From contig NZ_JAJEPS010000001.1 of the NCBI RefSeq assembly GCF_020686965.1, positions 62,001 to 126,000 on the forward strand: a stretch of 64,000 nucleotides of DNA, written 5' to 3'. Every line of letters begins with the position of its first letter. Positions within the stretch are counted from its first letter, which is position 1. The notes under the pieces are model-generated. The model did no database searches and was not told where the DNA came from. It saw only the letters and a list, made by a program, of their open reading frames with translations. The DNA comes from Hominiventricola filiformis (GTDB lineage: Bacteria > Bacillota > Clostridia > Lachnospirales > Lachnospiraceae). Below are positions 8,554 through 18,081 of the stretch, piece after piece. A program made the position numbers and the translations under genes.

Positions 8554-9531
8554 TTACTGTCCGGAGGCTTCCGATGCCTCCTGTTCTTCCATTTTCTGTG
8601 CAAACACATCTTCAAAGGTAAATTCTGCACTGATCTGCTGTCCGTCCACATAGGCAATGAGCCGATACTCCTGTGCACCATAATCAATGTCATAATCCGT
8701 CAGGTCAATTTCCAGATTCACAGCCATCTTAGCTTCCAGCATCTTCCACTCCCGCTGCCGGTACTGTTTATGTGGAATCACATACCATGTGCTGCCGACA
8801 CGAACCTCCAGATCATAGCCGTCCAGATACCGTACTGCCTCTTCTCCGGTATTTCCGATAGCCAGAACTATCATCGTGTTGTCCTCATCCTGCACCGGGC
8901 AATTCACCAGCGTTGTCAGCGTCTCCAGAAGTTCCGGCACTTCCTGCTGTACTGCAGGATAAATCATGTTGCCGCAGTAAGAAATTCCTTCCTGTGACGG
9001 ATCATTAACCTCGCCCTTCTCCCACTCTTCTTCCTCCGCTGTCAGGCTCCCCGGTGCGGCATCTGCTGCTTCTTTCTGCGTCCCTGCATCTGCACTGTCT
9101 GCTGTCGCCATTGCCTCTTCGATATCCTCTGCTGCACTCTCTTCTAACACGGCATCGTCATAAGTAGAGGTATCCATAGCGGTTTCCGTTTTCACACTTT
9201 CCGAAGCAATTTCCGGATGAAACAGATCTTTTACGTTCCAAACCAGGAATCCTGCCACCAGAAAAATCAGTACTGTTGCTGCCATCTGTCCATACCGCGG
9301 TGAGAAATGTCTGCGGATCTCCCTTTCTTTTTCTTTTCGCACCGCCTCTTCCCCGTCATTTAACAGCTGATCCATCTTTTCTTCAAACGATTCTGAAAAA
9401 GTATGGCTTCTTGCGATTTCCCGTTCCGGAGGTACAAAGCTTAAATCCTCATCAAGACATTCTTCCAGTACCCGTGCAAGAAGCCTGTCTCTGTCTTTAT
9501 TTCCCACGGTTTCCTCGTCCTGCTTTTTCAA
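8554..9531 (-). CDS. Membrane anti-sigma-like protein
   Basis: A 325-residue protein with a cytoplasmic N-terminal region, one transmembrane helix (about residues 82-100), an Asp/Glu/Ala-rich linker and an extracellular domain. Its start overlaps the stop of the ECF sigma gene by four bases, the usual arrangement for a sigma factor and its membrane anti-sigma. I do not recognise a zinc ZAS motif, so the anti-sigma role rests on topology and gene order. The extracellular C-terminal part (residues 190-320) has no fold I can name. Confidence 0.7.
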   Translation of the reverse strand: MKKQDEETVGNKDRDRLLARVLEECLDEDLSFVPPEREIARSHTFSESFEEKMDQLLNDGEEAVRKEKEREIRRHFSPRYGQMAATVLIFLVAGFLVWNVKDLFHPEIASESVKTETAMDTSTYDDAVLEESAAEDIEEAMATADSADAGTQKEAADAAPGSLTAEEEEWEKGEVNDPSQEGISYCGNMIYPAVQQEVPELLETLTTLVNCPVQDEDNTMIVLAIGNTGEEAVRYLDGYDLEVRVGSTWYVIPHKQYRQREWKMLEAKMAVNLEIDLTDYDIDYGAQEYRLIAYVDGQQISAEFTFEDVFAQKMEEQEASEASGQ

Positions 9532-10070
9532 GCTCCCTGCACCTCCTTTCTGATCATTTCCTGCAGCTTTTTCCTTGCCCTGAAGTATCGGATATTCACG
9601 TTTTTCGCAGAAATTCCCATCACATCGGCAATCTCCGCATCTGACATCTGGTACATAAATTTGTACTCAAATACGGTACGGTATGTATCATCCAACTCCA
9701 GCACACAGGCTACCAGTCTGTGATAGTTCTCTTTTGTCAGATAGTGATCCAGCATGTCACCTCCGACTTTGAGTTCACCATATTCTTCCGGCAGCTCCGC
9801 CTCCGGCACTTTTTTTCGCAAAATATCCACTGCCTTGCTGCGCACGATGGTCGCCAGAAAGTTCCGGGCACGGTCACTGTGAACATCCTCTATTTTGTCC
9901 ATATGTCTGGTCAGTGCCAGAAAAGCCTCCTGTACCGCGTCTTCCGCCAGATGAGCGTCCTGAAGTTTCTGATTTGCCACATACCACAGAAAATGCCGGT
10001 ATTGATAATAAATCTCTGTAAATTTCTGTTGTTCTTCCGGATCATCCAGAAGTGTCAGAAAGAAAAACAT
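9528..10070 (-). CDS. ECF-type RNA polymerase sigma factor
   Basis: An 180-residue sigma-70-family factor with region 2 (residues 15-85; YVANQKLQDAHLAEDAVQEAF) and region 4 (residues 120-175; FMYQMSDAEIADVMGISAKNVNIRYFRARKKL, helix-turn-helix). It directs RNA polymerase to a small stress regulon. First gene of a three-gene operon with the anti-sigma-like and DUF4349 genes. A 14-bp perfect palindrome (10084-10097) lies in its leader. The inducing signal is not visible. Confidence 0.9.
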   Translation of the reverse strand: MFFFLTLLDDPEEQQKFTEIYYQYRHFLWYVANQKLQDAHLAEDAVQEAFLALTRHMDKIEDVHSDRARNFLATIVRSKAVDILRKKVPEAELPEEYGELKVGGDMLDHYLTKENYHRLVACVLELDDTYRTVFEYKFMYQMSDAEIADVMGISAKNVNIRYFRARKKLQEMIRKEVQGA

Positions 10071-10083
10071 GTCGTATCCTCCG

Positions 10084-10097
10084 GTAAATGCATTTAC
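10084..10097. promoter_or_regulatory. Perfect 14-bp palindrome upstream of the ECF sigma gene
   Basis: GTAAATGCATTTAC, just upstream of the GGAGG ribosome binding site of the sigma gene. It could be an operator or part of a leader hairpin; no regulator is assigned. Confidence 0.35.
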
Positions 10098-10174
10098 ATT
10101 AATACAAACGTGATTATTTTTTATTTTACTACACTTCCGCCGGAAAATCTTCTGAATTTCTCTTAAATATTCCT

Positions 10175-10207
10175 AAAGCCGGGTTCTTTTTCCAAAAACC
10201 CGGCTTT
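10175..10207 (-). terminator. Terminator downstream of rsiV
   Basis: An 11-bp stem AAAGCCGGGTT (10175-10185) with AACCCGGCTTT (10197-10207), 18 bases after the rsiV stop; A-rich on the left, giving U residues on the minus transcript. Confidence 0.75.
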
Positions 10208-10224
10208 TACAACAGATAGATTTA

Positions 10225-11100
10225 TTATTCATTCAAGGTTACAGTCTGGGGCATGGTAAATTCCACACATCCCATGGAACCCGGTGCTACGTCATACTCG
10301 TTGAAGCAGATTACTACATGGCCTTCTGCATCCACATAGAAATCCTGATCTTCTGCGATCTTGTCGAAGTTCCACTCCGGTACATCCGGATCATCCAGCC
10401 AGTACTTCACGCTCTCGTCTGTTGCCATCTGCTCCTTCATCTGTTTCTTCACTTCTTCGCTGATGGTATCCACGTAGTCATTTCCACACAGATCTTTGAG
10501 AGTCAGCTCTTTTCCGGTCAGTTTATCTACCGTGTAATGTTTGTGCTGCTCATAACCGCTGCCAGCTCCCTGATAAAGGATGAGTTCCAGAGAGAAAAGT
10601 CTGTCATTGTCTGTCAGTACCTTGCTGTCGATATAAATATCCTGGTAACCTTCTTCATTTTTCATACTCTCTTTGAACTCGTCAATGAGTTTGTTAGTTT
10701 CCTCTTCAATATCAAAATTGATGGCATCTGCAGATTTCTTTGCCTGTGCTGCCGTATCGGTATCCGTATTCCCATCTGTACTATCCTGCACTTCTACCTG
10801 CGGCACTTTTACATTGGCCATATTCCGTTCTTCGTCCACCTGATATTCTCTTACGGTTGTGATTTTAAACAGATTTCCCAGAAGTGGAATCTGCTGCATG
10901 GCTGCCGCTGCTGTCTGACTCGTATTTGGAAGGATCAGCACAATGGCCAGTACCGCTGCTGCACTTGTACATGTTTTCCATAATTTTACTTTTTTTACTT
11001 TTCTCTTATCTTTTTTAGCTCTCGCTATAGATGCTTCCATCCGCTCTTTCATATTCTCAGGCACTTTAATTTCCTCATACTCCTTTTTCCAGTTTCCCAT
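10225..11100 (-). CDS. rsiV: RsiV-like anti-sigma factor (DUF3298 domain)
   Basis: A 291-residue membrane protein: cytoplasmic N terminus that should bind the sigma factor (residues 1-40), one transmembrane helix (about 43-58) and an extracellular DUF4179/DUF3298-type region, with LTLKDLCGNDYVDTISEEVK and CFNEYDVAPGSMGCVEFTMP as in RsiV. In Bacillus subtilis and relatives RsiV binds lysozyme and is then cleaved, releasing SigV; that role is inferred from family membership. It overlaps the sigma gene by 26 bases and ends at a terminator. Confidence 0.85.
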   Translation of the reverse strand: MGNWKKEYEEIKVPENMKERMEASIARAKKDKRKVKKVKLWKTCTSAAAVLAIVLILPNTSQTAAAAMQQIPLLGNLFKITTVREYQVDEERNMANVKVPQVEVQDSTDGNTDTDTAAQAKKSADAINFDIEEETNKLIDEFKESMKNEEGYQDIYIDSKVLTDNDRLFSLELILYQGAGSGYEQHKHYTVDKLTGKELTLKDLCGNDYVDTISEEVKKQMKEQMATDESVKYWLDDPDVPEWNFDKIAEDQDFYVDAEGHVVICFNEYDVAPGSMGCVEFTMPQTVTLNE

Positions 11101-11587
11101 ATTCCGCCCCTCCTGTTTCCATATATTTTTTTAATTTATCCATAGCCCGGTAGAGTCTGCTTTTCACTGTATTCACATTCAAATTCATGGTTTTTCCAAT
11201 ATTTTCCAGTTTTTCTTCTTCAAAATACCGCAGCACGACAATTGCCCGTTCCTGATTATCCAGTTTTTCTAACGCTCTCTGAAGATCTATGTCTTCCACT
11301 TCGTCTTCTTTTCCCTGCTCCGGTAAGCTTTCCATGTCTACGGATGCCAGTTTATTTTTCTTCAAGAAGCGTAATGCCTCATTTATCACAATCTTACAGA
11401 TCCAGGTATCCACATATTCCGGTTGTTTTAAAAGATCACTTTTCAGGATTGCCCGATAAGCGCCTTCCTGAACGATATCCATCGCATCCTGCTCACAAAA
11501 TACATAGCTGTAAGCCATTCTATAATATTTTTCATAATTCTTTACCAGGCACTCATGCACAAGCGCCTCTTTTTCTGAAGCTTTCAT
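11075..11587 (-). CDS. sigV: SigV-like ECF sigma factor
   Basis: A 170-residue ECF sigma factor with region 2 (YRMAYSYVFCEQDAMDIVQEGAYRAI) and region 4 (VLRYFEEEKLENIGKTMNLNVNTVKSRLYRAMDKLKKYM). Paired with an RsiV-like anti-sigma, it belongs to the lysozyme/envelope-stress group. An ECF-type promoter sits immediately upstream, consistent with autoregulation. Ribosome binding site GGAGG close to the ATG at 11587. Confidence 0.88.
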   Translation of the reverse strand: MKASEKEALVHECLVKNYEKYYRMAYSYVFCEQDAMDIVQEGAYRAILKSDLLKQPEYVDTWICKIVINEALRFLKKNKLASVDMESLPEQGKEDEVEDIDLQRALEKLDNQERAIVVLRYFEEEKLENIGKTMNLNVNTVKSRLYRAMDKLKKYMETGGAEYGKLEKGV

Positions 11588-11620
11588 ATTTATCTCCTCC
11601 TTTCATTTTCTTTTATCTAT

Positions 11621-11649
11621 TAGACCCTCGTATACAGAAAAAAGTTTCA
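11621..11649 (-). promoter_or_regulatory. ECF-type promoter of sigV-rsiV
   Basis: On the minus strand TGAAAC (11644-11649), 17-base spacer, GGTCTA (11621-11626). This fits the TGAAAC / CGTCTA pattern of ECF sigma promoters and suggests that SigV drives its own operon. The -35 element lies inside the stem of the parC terminator. Confidence 0.55.
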
Positions 11650-11664
11650 CGAATCCGTGAAACT
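11643..11664 (-). terminator. Terminator of the parE-parC operon
   Basis: AGTTTCACG (11643-11651) pairs with CGTGAAACT (11656-11664), loop AATC. On the minus strand the stem is followed by six T residues. It sits 19 bp after the parC stop. Confidence 0.75.
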
Positions 11665-11682
11665 CTTTTCTTCTTTTTCTTT

Positions 11683-13923
11683 CTACACCCGGATCTTCGT
11701 TCCTTTCTGATCCCGGCTTCCATTTTTCAGTTTCTGCAGTGCTACTTCTTTTTCTTTATAAAGAATATTCCGTTCTTCTCCATCTGCCAGTGCATACACC
11801 TCTTCCAGATGATCTTTGGCAGACAGCTTCATGGCACGTACGCCGATGGCTGCCTTCTTCTTCTCCGGGATTTCTTCTACAGGGAACCGTAGGAAAAATC
11901 CTTCCACAGACTGGAGCACCAGCTGGGTGTGATCTCCCACCAATCCGGCATAGAGCACCTCGTCTCCTTCATTTAACTTGGTCGCCATACTGGTTCTGGT
12001 ACGCACGTCATATTCATAACCGCTGACAGTCTTGGTCATGCCGTATTTGGTCACAAAGAGCATGGTGCCAAGAATCAGGTCTTCCATGCTGCTCACGCAG
12101 ACAATCCGTTCCTGTGCACTGTCAAAGTTACTGTAGTTATCAATCGGAAATGCCTTGTCACGGAATTTTCCATAGGGCAGCTCCTGTACTTTTGCCGTGT
12201 ACATTTTTCCGGTGTCCGTGAAGAGACAAAGTCGGTCCGTATTGCGGCAGGTAAGCACATAACGGCTTTCGCTGTCAGCAGCCTCCTTATTTCTCTCATA
12301 GGTAGCTGTATCCACTGTTCTGCAGTAACCAAACCGGTCCATAAGAAATACCACCGGCATCTCCTCGATCTTCTTCTCCACATAGACCGCTGCCTGGGCG
12401 TTGACAATGTCTGTCTTCCGCTCTTCTCCATAGGATTTCTTATAACGTTCCAGATCCGCAATGATCACTTTCTGCATCTCATCATAATTGTTAAGAATTT
12501 CGGAATAGCGGGCAATATTTTTCATGGTCTGATCATGTTCTTTCATGAGAGCCTCGATCTCCAGACCAATAAGCTTATAGAGCCGCATTTCCAGAATCGC
12601 CGTTGCCTGACGTTCCGTGAAACGAAGTTTCTCTGCCTGCGCTTTTGACTGCTCTGATTTAAAACGGATTCCTTCCGTCGCACCACTCATGAGACAGCCT
12701 TTTGCCATTTTCAGATCCCGGCTGCCTCTTAAAATTTCTATAATCAGATCAATCACATCACAGGCTTTGATAAGGCCTTCCTGGATTTCTTTCTTATCCA
12801 GTTCTTTATTTAACAGCGTTTTGTACTTTCTCGTGTTCAGTTCAAACTGGAAATCAATGACTTGATCGAAGATCTGTTTTAGACCCAGAGTTTCCGGTCT
12901 TCCATCTGCAACTGCCAGCATATTCACACCAAACGTATCTTCCAGTCTGGTTTTCTTATAGAGCATGTTCGTGAGCTGCTCCGTGTCCGCACCCTTTTTC
13001 AGTTCCAGTACAATGCGGATGCCTTCCTTGGAAGACTGGTTGGTAATATCCACGATGTCTGTAGTCGTCTTGCTCTCCACAAGGCTTCCGATATCGTTTA
13101 AGAACTTTCCAATGTTAGCACCGATCATCGTATAGGGAATTTCCGTAATCACCAGCTGTTCTTTCCCGCCTTTTAGTTTTTCCACTTCAACACGTCCGCG
13201 GATCTTGATTTTTCCTGCACCGGTCCGGTAAATCTCCGGAAGCTCGTCTTTATTTACCACGATGCCGCCTGTAGGGAAATCCGGTCCCGGCATGATCGTG
13301 AGCAGCTGTTCCACAGTCAGTTCCGGATTCTTCATATAGGCTTCCATAGCGTCAATAGTTTCTCTCAAATTATGAGGCGGGATGCTGGTGGACATACCAA
13401 CTGCGATTCCCTCGGCTCCATTGATGAGAAGATGGGGAATTCTCGCCGGAAGGACACCTGGCTCTTTCTCCGTCTCATCAAAGTTCGGCACAAAATCCAC
13501 AATGTCTTTATCAAGGTCTGCCAGCAGAGCTTCCTCGCTGACTTTCTGAAGACGGGCTTCTGTATATCGCATTGCTGCGGCACCATCTCCCTCGATGGAA
13601 CCAAAATTTCCATGGCCGTCAATGAGAGGCAGTCCTTTCTTGAAATCCTGGCTCATCACAACCAACGCTTCATAGATGGAGCTGTCTCCATGGGGATGGT
13701 ATTTACCCATCGTATCGCCGACAATACGGGCACATTTACGGTAGGGGCGGTCACTGCGGATGCCCAGCTCATGCATATCGTAGAGAGTTCTTCTTTGTAC
13801 CGGTTTTAAACCATCCCGCACATCCGGCAGAGCGCGGGCTACAATGACACTCATGGCATAGTCGATATAGGACTTCTGCATGATGTCAGAATATTCTGTT
13901 TTGATAATCATTTCTTCACTCAT
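11683..13923 (-). CDS. parC: DNA topoisomerase IV subunit A
   Basis: Type II topoisomerase DNA-cleaving subunit of 746 residues that decatenates DNA together with ParE. The catalytic tyrosine is Tyr120 (AAAMRYTEARL), and the quinolone-determining segment reads HPHGDSSIYE with Ser81 and Glu85, the unmutated pattern. The C-terminal beta-propeller region (from about 490) is shorter than in GyrA and I see no QRRGGKG-type GyrA box, which favours ParC over GyrA. It is 12 bp downstream of parE, in one operon. Confidence 0.85.
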   Translation of the reverse strand: MSEEMIIKTEYSDIMQKSYIDYAMSVIVARALPDVRDGLKPVQRRTLYDMHELGIRSDRPYRKCARIVGDTMGKYHPHGDSSIYEALVVMSQDFKKGLPLIDGHGNFGSIEGDGAAAMRYTEARLQKVSEEALLADLDKDIVDFVPNFDETEKEPGVLPARIPHLLINGAEGIAVGMSTSIPPHNLRETIDAMEAYMKNPELTVEQLLTIMPGPDFPTGGIVVNKDELPEIYRTGAGKIKIRGRVEVEKLKGGKEQLVITEIPYTMIGANIGKFLNDIGSLVESKTTTDIVDITNQSSKEGIRIVLELKKGADTEQLTNMLYKKTRLEDTFGVNMLAVADGRPETLGLKQIFDQVIDFQFELNTRKYKTLLNKELDKKEIQEGLIKACDVIDLIIEILRGSRDLKMAKGCLMSGATEGIRFKSEQSKAQAEKLRFTERQATAILEMRLYKLIGLEIEALMKEHDQTMKNIARYSEILNNYDEMQKVIIADLERYKKSYGEERKTDIVNAQAAVYVEKKIEEMPVVFLMDRFGYCRTVDTATYERNKEAADSESRYVLTCRNTDRLCLFTDTGKMYTAKVQELPYGKFRDKAFPIDNYSNFDSAQERIVCVSSMEDLILGTMLFVTKYGMTKTVSGYEYDVRTRTSMATKLNEGDEVLYAGLVGDHTQLVLQSVEGFFLRFPVEEIPEKKKAAIGVRAMKLSAKDHLEEVYALADGEERNILYKEKEVALQKLKNGSRDQKGTKIRV

Positions 13924-13935
13924 GAAAAGTCCTCC

Positions 13936-15858
13936 TTACACATCCAGCTCTGCGTCAACCGCATTGTCATAAATAAATTTCCGTCTTGGCGGCACTTCCG
14001 TTCCCATCAGCATCTCTGTTACAGAGGCAGCCAGTCTGGCGTCCTCGATCTCCACCAGGCGGAGTCTTCTGTGCTCCGGATCCATGGTCGTCTCCCACAG
14101 CTGGGAAGCGTCCATCTCACCGAGACCTTTGTATCGCTGCAGGGTAAACGCACCGGTATGTTTCTTTCTGTATTTTTCCAGGGCCTTGTCATCATAGAGG
14201 TATTCTTCCTTGCCTCTCGATGGCATGGCTTTATAAAGGGGCGGCATGGCAATGTACACATGTCCCTCATAGATCAATTCCGGCATAAAGCGGTAGAACA
14301 AGGTTAAAAGCAGCGTACTGATATGGGCGCCATCCACGTCCGCATCGGCCATAATAATAATTTTGTCGTAACGAAGCTTTGTAATGTCGAAGTCATTTCC
14401 GTATCCCTCGGAGAATCCGCAGCCAAAGGCATTGATCATGGTCTTGATCTCCGCATTGGCCAACACCTTGTCGATACTTGCCTTCTCCACGTTCAGAATC
14501 TTACCGCGAATGGGAAGAATGGCCTGATAGGTCCGGTTTCTTGCCGTCTTGGCAGAACCGCCTGCCGAATCTCCCTCCACGATAAAAATCTCGCATTTGG
14601 AAGCATCCCGGCTCTCACAGTTGGCCAGCTTTCCATTGGAATCAAAGGAAAATTTCTGTTTCGTCAGAAGGTTGGTTTTTGCACGTTCCTCTGTTTTTCG
14701 GATCTTCGCCGCTTTCTCAGCGCAGCCAATGACCGTCTTTAAGGTCTCCAGATTCCGGTCAAAATACCGCTGAATCTCTTCTCCCGTCACCTTCGCAGTG
14801 GCCTTGGATGCATCCTGATTGTCAAGTTTGGTTTTGGTCTGTCCCTCAAACCTAGGTGCCGGATGCTTGATGGAGATAACTGCCGTCATACCATTTCTGA
14901 CGTCTGCTCCGGTAAAGTTCACATCTTTGTCTTTCAAGACCCCCAGTTCTCTGGCATAGGAGTTGATCACAGTGGTAAAGACCGTCTTAAATCCCGTAAT
15001 ATGGGTGCCACCCTCTGCATTATAAATATTGTTGCAGAATCCAAGAACATTTTCATGGAACTCATTTACATACTGAAATGCTGCTTCCACAGTGATGCCG
15101 TCACTCTCCCCCTTGAAATAGACCACATCATGAAGTGCTTCCTGGGATTTATTCAGATCCTTTACGAATCCTACCAGCCCGTCCGGCTCATGGTATACGA
15201 TATGTTCTACTTCCGAACCTCTCCGGTCTTCGAAAATGATGGTCAGTTCCGGATTCAAATAGGCCGTCTCATGCATGCGGCTCTTGACTTCCTCTGCCTT
15301 AAAACGAGTTTTTTCAAAAATCTCCGGATCCGGCAGAAAGTTAATCTTTGTTCCGGTCTTTCTTGTCTTTCCGATGATCGGAAGCAGACCATCGATCAGT
15401 TCAATCGTTGGATTTCCTCTTTCATAATGGTCATGATGGATATAACCGTCCCTGGATACTTCAATATCCAGATAGGTGGACAGAGCATTGACCACAGAAG
15501 AACCTACTCCATGAAGTCCACCGCTAGTCTTATATACGGAATCATCAAATTTTCCGCCTGCATGAAGTGTCGTAAATACCAGACGTTCTGCTGACATTCC
15601 CTTCGCATGCATGCCTACCGGAATTCCCCGGCCGTTATCTGCCACCGTGCAGGAACCATCCTTTTCCAGATACACCTCGATCTGGCTGCAGAAGCCTGCC
15701 AGATGTTCATCCACTGAATTATCTACAATCTCGTAAATGAGATGATTCAAGCCTTTGGTAGAAACACTTCCGATGTACATACCGGGACGCTTCCGAACTG
15801 CTTCCAGTCCCTCCAGGACAGAGATACTGTCCGCATCATAGGTGCTGCTTTTTGCCAT
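13936..15858 (-). CDS. parE: DNA topoisomerase IV subunit B
   Basis: ATPase subunit of 640 residues with a GHKL ATPase domain (EIVDNSVDEHLAG, DNGRGIPVG, GGLHGVGSSVVNALS), a transducer domain and a TOPRIM domain (IVEGDSAGGSAK; DADVDGAHI). It powers strand passage by ParC. Length is typical of ParE/GyrB. Paired with parC just downstream; the topoisomerase IV rather than gyrase call follows from the partner and the absence of a recF/gyrase context. Confidence 0.86.
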   Translation of the reverse strand: MAKSSTYDADSISVLEGLEAVRKRPGMYIGSVSTKGLNHLIYEIVDNSVDEHLAGFCSQIEVYLEKDGSCTVADNGRGIPVGMHAKGMSAERLVFTTLHAGGKFDDSVYKTSGGLHGVGSSVVNALSTYLDIEVSRDGYIHHDHYERGNPTIELIDGLLPIIGKTRKTGTKINFLPDPEIFEKTRFKAEEVKSRMHETAYLNPELTIIFEDRRGSEVEHIVYHEPDGLVGFVKDLNKSQEALHDVVYFKGESDGITVEAAFQYVNEFHENVLGFCNNIYNAEGGTHITGFKTVFTTVINSYARELGVLKDKDVNFTGADVRNGMTAVISIKHPAPRFEGQTKTKLDNQDASKATAKVTGEEIQRYFDRNLETLKTVIGCAEKAAKIRKTEERAKTNLLTKQKFSFDSNGKLANCESRDASKCEIFIVEGDSAGGSAKTARNRTYQAILPIRGKILNVEKASIDKVLANAEIKTMINAFGCGFSEGYGNDFDITKLRYDKIIIMADADVDGAHISTLLLTLFYRFMPELIYEGHVYIAMPPLYKAMPSRGKEEYLYDDKALEKYRKKHTGAFTLQRYKGLGEMDASQLWETTMDPEHRRLRLVEIEDARLAASVTEMLMGTEVPPRRKFIYDNAVDAELDV

Positions 15859-15887
15859 ATTTTTCTACTCCTTTATAACACAGCAGA

Positions 15888-15913
15888 GCCGCAGAAGGAT
15901 ATCGATCTGCGGC
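15888..15913 (-). terminator. Hairpin downstream of nrdD
   Basis: GCCGCAGA (15888-15895) pairs with TCTGCGGC (15906-15913). It lies 23 bases after the nrdD stop and before parE. The U-tract is poor, so termination may be partial. Confidence 0.5.
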
Positions 15914-15935
15914 AGTTACTGAAATTTTACATTAT

Positions 15936-18071
15936 TTACATGGAAACACGTTCTGCGATTTCCGCCATCTTCGCTTTGTTGAGGCGGGTGTCACCTTTTA
16001 CTCTGGAATAGGACAGATATCCGTTCATGCGGTCGATCTTGGTCAGATTCCTGCTTCCGCATTTCGGGCAGACCTCCATATCCAGTTCCTGATACCCACA
16101 GTCATCGCAGTAGGCCAGAGACAGGTTCACGCCTTCATAAAACCCTTTCTTCATGGCTCTCCGCACCAGAGTACGGATGGCTTCTTTATTATATCCTACC
16201 GGATAACGGACATACTGGATCTTTCCGCCATTGCACAGCTCCCAGAACCGTCCTTCTTTGTCCTGTTTCTCGATAGGTGTCATATTTTCCGTTACATGGC
16301 AGTGGAAACTGTTGCTCACATACGGGCGGTCAGATACATTTTCCACGATACCGTATTTCTTACGGAACTGTTCAATCTGCAGGCCACACAGACTCTCTGC
16401 CGGGGTTCCGTAGATCGCATAGAGAATACCGTCCTCTTCCTTGTACTCGTTGACCTTCTTGTTAATGTATCTCATAACCTCCAGGGCAAACTCTCCATCC
16501 TCACGGATGGATTTTCCATTGTACAGCTCCTGCAGCTCATTAAGGGCAGTGATGCCAAAGGAAGCGGTCATAGGTTTCAGAAGAGGCTTAATCTTATCAC
16601 TCGGCTTTAAGTGTCCGCCGTAGAAACCACCCTCGCAGTAAGCCAGCGGGTTAGTGGATGCCCTCATCTCACCCAGATAATCATAAGTGCGGATATGAAG
16701 GTTTCGGATCATCTCCAGATAGTAATCCAGCACTTCATAAAAATCCCGGTTTTCAGAGCGGGACTGAGCCAGAATCATCGGCAAATGAAGGCTGACCGCA
16801 CCGATATTAAAACGTCCCACGAAAATCGGCTTATCATTTTCATCCGCCGGCTTCATGCCGCCTCTCTCGTACCAGGGACTTAAGAATGCACGGCATCCCA
16901 TAGGACTGATGACTCTGCCGTATTTCTGGTACATTTCAGAAATATAACCCTCTCCGCTCATGGACAGCCAGTCCGGGTACATGGTCTTAGAGGAACACTC
17001 CAGTCCTGCTTCAAAGACATCTTCGCAGCAGCCACCTTTTCCGTGAATAGCCTCATCATAGAGGAATACGATCTTCGGGAACAATACCGGTTTTTTATTG
17101 CCCGGTTTGCCCTGTCCTCCCTGATGCACCTGAAGGAGGGAAATATTACACATTTTTGCGAATCGTTCCTGTCCAAGACCCATGGTCACGGTCACGAAGG
17201 GATAATCTCCTCTGGAAGAACCAACAGTGTTCAGTTTGTATTCAATTCCCTGCCATCCCTGATCAAAATCACGGCGGACTTTGTTCATGGCATATTCTTC
17301 TGCCTTTTCCTCTGTGCCTTCCCATGACGGATCGGTATATTTCAGGAATTCTTCCCTGTATTTCTTATAGCTCTTCTCTGCATAGGGTGCCAGCACCTTA
17401 TCCACTTCCGGCACGGTAAATCCGCCGTACTGCTGGGCTGCGGTACTTAAAATAATGTCTCCCATGACATCGAATGCGGTATCCAGGGTCTTTGGCTCGT
17501 TGTACCACACATTACCCATCTCAAAACCGCCAGTAAGCACGCTTGCAATATCAAAGAGACAGCAGTTCATGGTATCCAGACGTGCAGACTGGTCATGAAT
17601 ATAGATATAACCGTCTCTGCAGGCCTGCAGCTCGTTCCGGTTCATGAAAAACTTCCGGTACAGTTCCTTGTTCAGCTCATTGAAGATCAGGCTTCTCTTG
17701 GTAGCTACCAGAGCACTGTCCGTATTGGCATTACTTTTATCTCCAATGTAGCGAATAGACTGGCTCTTGGTATAAACGTCATCCATCATATGGACAAAGT
17801 CTTTTTTATAATTCCGGTAATCCCGGTAGCTCTTTGCCACTGCAGGGTTTACACGGTCGAGAGCACCCTCCACAATGTTGTGCATATCCTGAATATCAAT
17901 ATTTTCCTTGCCCAGCGATTCTGCCTGTTCCTGAGCAAATTCACAGATAAACTGAATCTCTGCTCTTGAAAATTTATATAATATACGTGCTGCAGACTTA
18001 TTCACTGCATTCACAATCTTTTCAACGTTAAAAATCTCTCTTGTCCCGTCTTTTTTGACTACGTATAACAT
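15936..18071 (-). CDS. nrdD: Anaerobic ribonucleoside-triphosphate reductase
   Basis: Class III glycyl-radical reductase of 711 residues that makes deoxynucleotides without oxygen. It has an N-terminal ATP-cone (residues 1-95), the catalytic barrel, a zinc site near the C terminus (CDDC...CPKC) and a glycyl-radical loop (RMNGYLSYSR) near residue 690. The reading frame is open further upstream, but the ATG at 18071 (MLYVVKKDG) has an AGGGGTG ribosome binding site and lies behind a promoter with two NrdR boxes, so it is taken as the start. The activase gene nrdG is not adjacent. Confidence 0.93.
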   Translation of the reverse strand: MLYVVKKDGTREIFNVEKIVNAVNKSAARILYKFSRAEIQFICEFAQEQAESLGKENIDIQDMHNIVEGALDRVNPAVAKSYRDYRNYKKDFVHMMDDVYTKSQSIRYIGDKSNANTDSALVATKRSLIFNELNKELYRKFFMNRNELQACRDGYIYIHDQSARLDTMNCCLFDIASVLTGGFEMGNVWYNEPKTLDTAFDVMGDIILSTAAQQYGGFTVPEVDKVLAPYAEKSYKKYREEFLKYTDPSWEGTEEKAEEYAMNKVRRDFDQGWQGIEYKLNTVGSSRGDYPFVTVTMGLGQERFAKMCNISLLQVHQGGQGKPGNKKPVLFPKIVFLYDEAIHGKGGCCEDVFEAGLECSSKTMYPDWLSMSGEGYISEMYQKYGRVISPMGCRAFLSPWYERGGMKPADENDKPIFVGRFNIGAVSLHLPMILAQSRSENRDFYEVLDYYLEMIRNLHIRTYDYLGEMRASTNPLAYCEGGFYGGHLKPSDKIKPLLKPMTASFGITALNELQELYNGKSIREDGEFALEVMRYINKKVNEYKEEDGILYAIYGTPAESLCGLQIEQFRKKYGIVENVSDRPYVSNSFHCHVTENMTPIEKQDKEGRFWELCNGGKIQYVRYPVGYNKEAIRTLVRRAMKKGFYEGVNLSLAYCDDCGYQELDMEVCPKCGSRNLTKIDRMNGYLSYSRVKGDTRLNKAKMAEIAERVSM

Positions 18072-18081
18072 CCGCTCACCC

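Noticed and set aside
15936..18071. Intein or insertion in nrdD
   Set aside because: Length and motif order are normal for a class III reductase with one ATP-cone.
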